From NCBI GenBank assembly GCA_018806985.1, contig JADANN010000366.1:1-64000 (forward strand): a DNA stretch of 64,000 bases, in the 5' to 3' direction. The stretch's first letter is position 1. Each line of letters opens with the position of its first letter. The notes below the pieces were generated by a model that saw nothing but the letters and a program-made list of their open reading frames with translations, ran no database searches and was not told the origin of the DNA. The position numbers and the translations under genes were made by a program. This document shows positions 57,819 to 64,000 of this stretch, one piece after another. Origin of the DNA: Angiostrongylus vasorum (Eukaryota; Nematoda; Chromadorea; Rhabditida; Metastrongylidae).

Positions 57819-58169
57819 TTAAGCGTAAACGTCGGATTCGTGTTGTTGTTCGAATGAGTCGATGTTCATGGAGAAACTGGTGTTGACGAGAACGTCGATG
57901 CCGCCGCCTCCTCTACTGCCGCATGTTCCGAAGAACAGTTCGTCTTCAGTGTCATAGACAACGTTGAATGGGTGGCGTTGTGTCGTCTCGGCCAGGCTGA
58001 TCATGTCGTGCCTTATCCTTTCTGCTTGCATGGTCAAGTCTTCTATCCAGGATTCGGATGCAAGTGTGCGTGCATTGTAGGTACAGACCGTCACCTTAGT
58101 TCTTTGCGATTTAGACAGCTTAGAATGGCCCTGAGATTTTATCAGTCTCTCCGTATTCGTCCTACCCAA
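57819..58169 (-). pseudogene. EEP endonuclease N-terminus of RTE B2
   Basis: VTVCTYNARTLASESW, ISLAETTQRHP, and SRGGGGIDVLVNTSFSMNID are the start of the EEP fold (Asn and Glu catalytic blocks). B1 lacks a readable version of this part. The remaining EEP (57280-57810) is in broken frames. Confidence 0.75.
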
Positions 58170-58934
58170 CTCTTCCGAATCGGGGGGCTCTTTCGGGGGT
58201 CAGAGGAATGGGCCCGTTTCTTTTACGGTGTTTGGCTCTTTGACTGCCACGTTTAGCTTGCTGGGATCTGAACGTGGGGGCCGGGTATACTCACGGGTAG
58301 CTTGCCAGGCTCTCCCAGAGTGGACATGAAGCTTTGTTGGAGGCGACTCCTAACCGTCTCCCATATACTTCCTTGTCACTTGACTGCAGGCTTTTGGCTT
58401 AATTGACTCGTAGAAAACAATCCGCACAAACTTGAACTCACCCACAAACGCGTGCATGAATACGCCTCGTAAATACAGAAAGTATGTGCCAAATCGGCGC
58501 AGCAGAAACAGGGAGTTCATCCCCTGAATCAGCCTGCGGCCCAGGGAAGCAAAGTTCGCTTTTGGTCCGCGATTAACCCCCCTATCCGCCACAGGAGGAC
58601 ACGCCACGTAGCCTCGCGACTAATCGGCTCGAGATCCCTCATATGAAGGAGATCCGTGGTATAACGTGATAGAAAGTTTTATTGTCAATAAAGACAGTAA
58701 CTAAATCTTTGCGCACTCACGAAGTGGGAAAATCGTTGGAAAAAAAATTGTGAAAGAAGTACTGGAAGAGAGCAGAATAAGTCATAAATTATTGAAAAAG
58801 GTCCTTTTGGAATAGAAGGTATTGATAAGAACGTTAATAGATTGTAAACGAGCAAGCACTCACTAAGGAAATATGAGAAAACTGTGTCTGAAGAGGTAGA
58901 TTTAGATAATGGCTATTATTATCAATGCGTATTC

Positions 58935-59300
58935 TTTCTTTGATAAGCTTACACGAGGCTGACAGCATTCTTTATTTTCGGCTAACGTTCCGATTGTATC
59001 GTCTTCATCAGCGGGCATGATCCGAGTCGATGCTCCACAGTTGTTCGTGTTCTCGATGTGGAGTCTTCGTCGCGCATCGAGCTGGTTTCCCTCAGTGGAG
59101 CATCTCTCTCGAATGAGCCATACTCACTCACAGATGCCCTTTTATACAGGGATGTGGATGTTGATAGCAGTGATTGTCCGGTGATAACGACTTGTTTTTC
59201 CGGACAATCTACCCTGCAGAAGTCGGTATCATTATCAGCTAGTATAAATCGTAACGGTATTTCAACGACTTTTGAAATAACTATCATTATCACTTCATAA
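58935..59300 (-). repeat. Hammerhead-like repeat family, single-armed copy
   Basis: GATAAGCTTACACGAGGCTGA, TTTATTTTCGGCTAACGTTCC and GTCTTCATCAGCGGGC read on the minus strand as CTGATGA-stem-GGAACGTTAGCC, with the GAAA changed to GGAA. The inner hairpin GATTGTCCGG/CCGGACAATC is preserved at about 59173-59210. No inverted second arm is present. Confidence 0.65.
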
Positions 59301-59334
59301 AGAGAGAGTCTTTGTGGATAAAATAAAAGAATAA

Positions 59335-59602
59335 AGCTGTCGGCGTTGATCAATCCCCTGAGGGGGTGCGCCATGCATTCGACTTCATTAAGTATCGCTG
59401 GAGGTGATTGAATGCATATCTGGCCTTTACAATGACTCGTGGTGGCCTACCGATGTATCGAGCCAGTGCTGCTATCCTCCCAGCAAGTCTGGTTCCAATT
59501 TGCGGACCCTTGAGAGATGGAAGGCTTGATGGGCCATGGGCGCGGGGATCGATTCCTCATGTGTGTCGCAGCGGTGCTTCCAACTACTGCGCCACGTCTT
59601 TG
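59335..59602 (-). repeat. SINE S1, full copy
   Basis: GTCGGCGTTGATCAATCCCC (tail side) runs to CAACTACTGCGCCACG (head side), with all body blocks including ACAATGACTCGTGGTGGCCT. Confidence 0.78.
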
Positions 59603-59929
59603 CGAACAGTTGTAATTTCAACCTTGCTAAGGAACTTAGCAAACATTCGTTCACGTTTATCAGTGAACTAACGAACTGAATAAAGGTTTTTCATCGATGA
59701 GCTGTTTCAAGCACAAGGAGGTTCTCAAGCCCAAATTTTTAGGCGCCTATACCCGTAAATGGACAATTTTCTCACCGAAAGTCCACAAGAATAGATTTCT
59801 TGATCGAAAAATAGGGATAAACATGCGAATTCTCGCTAGCACCGTGTGTTTCCAAATTGTGAGAAACGCTCTCGAAATCCGTTAAGCAAGCAAACCGAAA
59901 CCGATGCTGGAAGAGAACGCTAGAGGGAC

Positions 59930-60126
59930 GCGACGTTTGCCGTCTCCATTCCGCGCTTCTCCATCGCCCACTTTGTTTGTAGTTGTTCTTTGGCTATCTG
60001 CGTAGAAAACGAAGCCGTTAGTGGACAAGTGCAGCACATCATGCTAGTTCTTGCCGTCACTCGTTCAAGTTCGTGCCGTTGCTGAGCTACTACGCGAAGA
60101 CGATCATTGTCTTGCGACATGAACAT
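59930..60126 (-). CDS. Possible small exon(s) of an unidentified minus-strand gene
   Basis: The minus-strand frame reads SQDNDRLRVVAQQRHELERV and later IAKEQLQTKWAMEKRGMETA, polar and helix-like as in genuine coding sequence. Between them, TCGTTTTCTACGCAG is a good acceptor and CGA|GTGACG a possible donor, suggesting two exons. The stop is TAG at about 59923. No family was recognised. Confidence 0.3.
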
Positions 60127-60329
60127 TTTACTCTCTTAAACAGTACTCTCTTGTAGCTTTCAGTCTCCTCTAATGACTTGTTGGAGATCTTGCATGTACA
60201 TGGAAGTAACGATGGTTTTTCTAGTTATATGTATTGTGCACATAATTGCAAAGAAATGCATGTGTTTATTTACTATTATTTCATTTTAAATGAACCGTCA
60301 TCATATCTACATCGACTGCGGAGATCCCA

Positions 60330-60480
60330 GCACTTCTTGGATTCGATTATTTCTCCGGGCCTTCAACGTCCACAGAGGTTTTCGAACAATTCGCGTGTTG
60401 CTTCAGCTGCTGCTTGAGGACTTCTTATTTTTTTATGGATGTCATAGAATGTTATCGAGTCAATCCTACGATTTTTTACT
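60330..60480 (+). repeat. R4 repeat family copy
   Basis: CCCAGCACTTCTTGGATTCG, GCTGCTGCTTGAGGACTTC and ATCGAGTCAATCCTACG correspond in order to blocks of the 51285 and 40085 copies. Confidence 0.45.
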
Positions 60481-60586
60481 CGTGTTTGATAACGGTTTCT
60501 TAAGTTTTTTTTTGTTTGATGACGAAAAATTGTAGATGAAAGGGATGCGCGGATGCTCAAAAATAAATGAGCGCAGTGGCGTGGAT

Positions 60587-61033
60587 TCAATAGAAAATAG
60601 CTGGCAGCCAATAAAGAAAAATTGCAAGACTCGGGAGTAGGCATTTGGGATTCTGCTTATACATCCATTCACTACCACCGAGGAATTCGACATCCATTCG
60701 TATACGTCGTTCTGACCTCCCGTTTTTGTTCGTCAGATTTCGCGATATACAATCATCTAAGCAGATCTGAACTTCGCGTCCTTGTCCTGTTATCCCAACA
60801 TTGCCGTTGGTTGTTGCTTTCGAGAGGGCATCTATTAGGTTTTCTTTACTTTGTCGTATTCTCTCTCTAATGTGGTAGATATCGAAACGGTTAGTGGCAA
60901 GACAACGTGCCAGCTTCCCAGACGGCGAATAGAAGGATAAATCCAGAGCAACATTGGTTATATGCTTACTCTCAGGCGCGTATATATTCAAGGAATCGAC
61001 AACCGCTCCCAGTTGGTCCCGATTGGATTGCAC
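60587..61033 (-). CDS. Longest unexplained open frame, minus strand, unidentified
   Basis: This 148-codon frame overlaps no known repeat. Its first half (VVDSLNIYAPESKHITNVAL, DLSFYSPSGKLARCLATNRF) looks protein-like; the second half is less so. It may hold an exon of the same unidentified minus-strand gene as 59930-60126 and 62140-62270. A chance frame is not excluded. Confidence 0.25.
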   Translation of the reverse strand: MQSNRDQLGAVVDSLNIYAPESKHITNVALDLSFYSPSGKLARCLATNRFDIYHIRERIRQSKENLIDALSKATTNGNVGITGQGREVQICLDDCISRNLTNKNGRSERRIRMDVEFLGGSEWMYKQNPKCLLPSLAIFLYWLPAIFY

Positions 61034-61609
61034 TAGTGTTTATGATGATATTAGCCCGCTATCGATTCTGTGAAAAGCCTACGATCAAGTGAATGGGACG
61101 TGCATGGAAACTACTCTGCCTTGAGTCCAACAATGAAGCCTCACATATCATTCAGCGAAACCCGAACAACAATCTTCGGTTAAAATGCCACGAAAAACGC
61201 TAAGATGCAAAGACACCACAAAAATAGCAGGCTTTTCGTCTCTCATGCAAACAGAGTCCAGTGAGGTACCTCTGTTGCGCAACAAAAACCAATGAAATTT
61301 TTTCATCTGTTCGCTCCAGTCCCTCAGGAATCGAAAAGAAGAACGGTGACACAAGTGGTTTTGATTTTACCCTTCCAGTAAGCTCAAAAAAACATTCTAG
61401 AAGAATACTTTTGACATCTTGACGTCTTCTGATTCAAAACTAGCCTACTCGTATTTCTCGCCGCCAGTCAAATTGTAACTGAACTTGAAATCGAGCGCGT
61501 CGGCGAAACCTTATCCTCAGTCGGTAATCCCTATTACGAACCTTGATCTATCAGGTCTGAAAAAAAGCATGTTAGAATGTTAGCCAGTAAAACAATGACG
61601 GATGAAGAA

Positions 61610-61895
61610 CAAGCGTTCAAGGTCCATCAATGTCTTAGGAATGCGCCATATATTCGACTACATTCGTAACCTCGTAAAGGTGCTAGAATGTATACTTCAC
61701 GCATGTAAAGATTTGTGGTAAACTGTAACCTAACGTGGTATAAAGTCACTATTTCTATCCTTCCAGATTAGTCTGGCATCAATCTGCCGACCTCGGAAGG
61801 ATGGAGGGCTTGGTTTTAGGGGGTCGTCAGTAAACCACCGACCATGTGTCTTTTTCATGGCATGGGCCACTAACCATTGCGCTAACTCACTCTAA
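61610..61895 (-). repeat. SINE S1, degenerate copy
   Basis: GGAATGCGCCATATATTCGAC, TCAATCTGCCGACCTCGGAA and CATTGCGCTAACTCAC keep the S1 reverse order at reduced identity. Confidence 0.5.
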
Positions 61896-62139
61896 ACAAG
61901 CCAATAAATACAAAAAAACTTTCGCAGAGTGCGATTTCACAGACTAATTTCGTAATGCCGACTTTAGATCCTCACCATGCTCTAATTTCTAATGTGCACA
62001 AAACTGTAACGTTTGTGTGGCTTCCTCTGCTGTCTTGTGCTATCCCAATTTTGCTTCATTGGAAACTTGTCTTTGAATCTATTTCTATTTCCCGCATACA
62101 GATCTTGACTCGAGTATTTTTTTATGATGGGCAAATTAC

Positions 62140-62272
62140 CTGACCGAGGTAAGAGCTGTCTGGAATGTCGATAACGCTCTTCTTGTTATTCTGTGAAGTG
62201 TTGGTGCAGTGAAGGCATGAGGTCGTGTTTGTCATCGGAGTGTCATCGTCCATTGCCGAAATGTAAACTTGA
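62140..62272 (-). CDS. Possible exon, minus strand, unidentified
   Basis: On the minus strand ATTTACCTAG could be the acceptor and GGTCAG|GTAATT the donor. The frame between reads HSASQVYISAMDDDTPMTNT and ends SVIDIPDSSYLGQ, polar and Ser/Thr-rich. No family was recognised. Confidence 0.28.
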
Positions 62273-62644
62273 CTGGCACTGTGTCTTCTAGGTAAATACG
62301 CTCTCATAGAAGGCGTGAAGATCCCAGATTCTTTCTTCTCATCCTTCCAACTTCCTTACTCCTACAACTTTATAATGATGTTCTATTCTATTTGAATTTT
62401 ATTTGCATTATCCTTTAAACGGCAACCAATTCTTTTCTCTATTCAATGAGTCTTCTAGTGTTTGCTTAGAGATGAAATCGAAAATCCCTGTGAATAGTGA
62501 TGTGAGAGAGAAAACGATGCTAGAACGATCAGTGAGCTGTTCTTTTCGTTGTTCTTCGCATGTAACCACACCACTCAGTTTCCTACACCCTTATATGTAA
62601 ACATGCAGCCGCAATCAAATTTATAAATATATATACTAATTTAT

Positions 62645-62890
62645 AGGTGTGTTTAGCGCAGAGGTTAGAGGTTCTCTGCAACACACTTGTGGGCGTTGGT
62701 CTGACTGCACATACTGGGCAGCCAAGCCCTTCAGCGCAGCTGATTTGAGAAATTAGTGCAGAACTAAACACATCGCTAGGCGCCTATACGTTCATACGAA
62801 CCAATACGGATCCTCTCAGCTCTACGATGGCTACGCACTAAGAGTCGAATGCTTCGCGCATTGTCCATGGCTTGACCAGATCCTATGAGT
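62645..62890 (+). repeat. Diverged SINE S1-like copy
   Basis: GGTGTGTTTAGCGCAGAGGTT is the variant head seen at 47755. The 3' part has GAGTCGAATGCTTCGCGCAT, matching the S1 AAGTCGAATGCATGGCGCAT block. The B box is poorly preserved. Confidence 0.5.
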
Positions 62891-64000
62891 TTAATTAATT
62901 CCAATTCATTAATTTGTCCTTCATATAATTATTGTCTTTACGCCATAATATCAACAACTCTTGAGAGCTGAACAGTAATGTATAACAGTACATTCATCCA
63001 CCTATCTCCGAAGATGAGAGGAAATTCAGTATTTCCATCCGAAAGTCCAATAAAAGTAAGTCAACACTACGAATCATCGCCGCCTTTCTAGGAAACTGGT
63101 TGCGATGTGTCGAACACCTTACATAATAGCTAGAGGTTGTCTGTGGTTGCGAGCTAAGAATGCATTACCAAGGCTATCTCGGTACTTCAAGGAAAGAGAA
63201 ATGTTTGAAGCTTCAACAAACCAGCCTCAATATCGCACGCACTGAGCGCTCCCTTCTAATACGTCAGGCGATGACAAAAGATCAAATTTCGGATTGCATA
63301 AGGCGACACTGGAACGGGTCAAAGGCCTAGGCTTTATCGTATACCTATCGATTGCTACTTAGACAGGTGAGGAACACATGACCAAGGTCTACAATCAGCT
63401 CGAAAAATACTGCGAAGCTTCCAACCATGCCAGATTTCTTCAATAAAGGTTACATCACACCTCCATCACAACTTTCTATATCTCCACCACCATCAAAGCT
63501 TTACTCGTACAGGGAAGAACGTTTTAAAAGGCCAGACATGGACGATCTGAAATGGTAGTTGCAAAATGTATCTGTGGAGAGTTTCCAACAATGCATGAAG
63601 AAAAAACGTTGGAGATAACTTTAAAAAAGGGGTTGTCTGAAGAAATATGTCATTCAAACCTTTTTGCACATAACACTTCACTATTGGGCCTGACATGCAA
63701 AAAAAGTGTGCTTCTTCAATCTATTCCGTGTTGTCGGAAAATTCTGCTTTAATCTTTTCCGCTATAAATGCACCGTACTAGACTCCAAAATTCACAGTGG
63801 ATAGAACTGCCATGGTTGCTTTTCGTTCTTAATTCCGAGTTTCCAGCACTAGCATCAAGTAAAGCACAATTGCAAGACCAGATAATATCGTGTTCCTTCG
63901 AGCTTGAAGCTACTAACTGCAGTCTTCTCCCAGCCCAGATGACAGTACACTTTTAGAAGACAGCAAACAATGGTTTGACTTCCTCCGTACATGTGGTGTT
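62891..64000. other. Right-edge stretch, nothing recognised
   Basis: Short open frames on both strands show no splice-bounded or homologous block, and none of the window's repeat families is present. Confidence 0.45.

Larger units (their letters stand above)
55255..58650 (-). mobile_element. RTE-type retrotransposon, family B, near-full-length defective copy B2
   Basis: This is co-linear with 18560-22090, including the 5' non-coding region (58260-58640, with CTTGCCAGGCTCTCCCAGAG and TCCCATATACTTCC) and the 3' end (CCCGTTGATCGTCGAGTGAC). It lacks the internal RT duplication of B1 and so shows the ancestral organisation. Multiple stops and frameshifts inactivate it. Confidence 0.85.

Overview
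This window looks like eukaryotic nuclear DNA from a nematode, most likely a strongylid-type (clade V) worm. The evidence is three genes made of many small exons with TTTCAG-type acceptors, AG acceptors 7-14 nt ahead of candidate ATGs as expected for spliced-leader trans-splicing, introns full of repeats, and RTE-type LINEs, a mariner element and a Penelope-like element. The species is inferred, not shown. No bacterial operon, CRISPR array or functional rRNA/tRNA gene is visible.

Three host genes lie on the + strand. (1) About 5840-17215 is a roughly 1000-residue, 25-exon gene containing an integrase-type (rve) core whose second and third catalytic acids appear to be lost, followed by a long Ser/Thr-rich tail and a basic C-terminus. 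It is probably an old domesticated transposon or retroelement integrase. (2) 24952-34933 is a ten-exon gene whose joined length is divisible by three (501 aa). It is clearly homologous to C12orf4/FERRY3, a subunit of the FERRY Rab5-effector complex. (3) 37678-43159 is a thirteen-exon gene (638 aa if it stops at the TGA seen) encoding a TTLL5-like tubulin polyglutamylase. Further Ser-rich coding-like blocks lie downstream, at about 43.4-43.8, 48.2 and 49.2 kb. A few short coding-like stretches on the - strand at 59.9-62.3 kb may belong to a fourth gene that I cannot identify.

The rest is mostly mobile DNA. RTE family A has one long copy at the left edge (1-3140) and one 5'-truncated, 5'-inverted (twin-primed) copy at 53.03-54.23 kb. 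RTE family B has two near-full-length dead copies (18.56-22.09 and 55.26-58.65 kb) and two 3' fragments (45.64 and 46.1-46.9 kb). One long B copy carries an internal duplication of part of its RT region. A degenerate Penelope-like element with RT and GIY-YIG domains sits in the last FERRY3 intron. A mariner element with TIRs and a TA duplication lies at 51681-52762.

Several non-autonomous families recur throughout. They are a tRNA-derived SINE of about 280 bp (more than twelve copies), a second tRNA-like SINE of about 120 bp, a family of about 390 bp with a TATCAAG heptamer tail (about nine copies), and a family of about 180 bp (three copies). The most intriguing component is a Penelope-terminal-repeat-like family. 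At least seven loci share a hammerhead-ribozyme-like core (CTGANGA, stem, GAAACGTY, flanked by pairing arms), and two loci are arranged as large palindromes.
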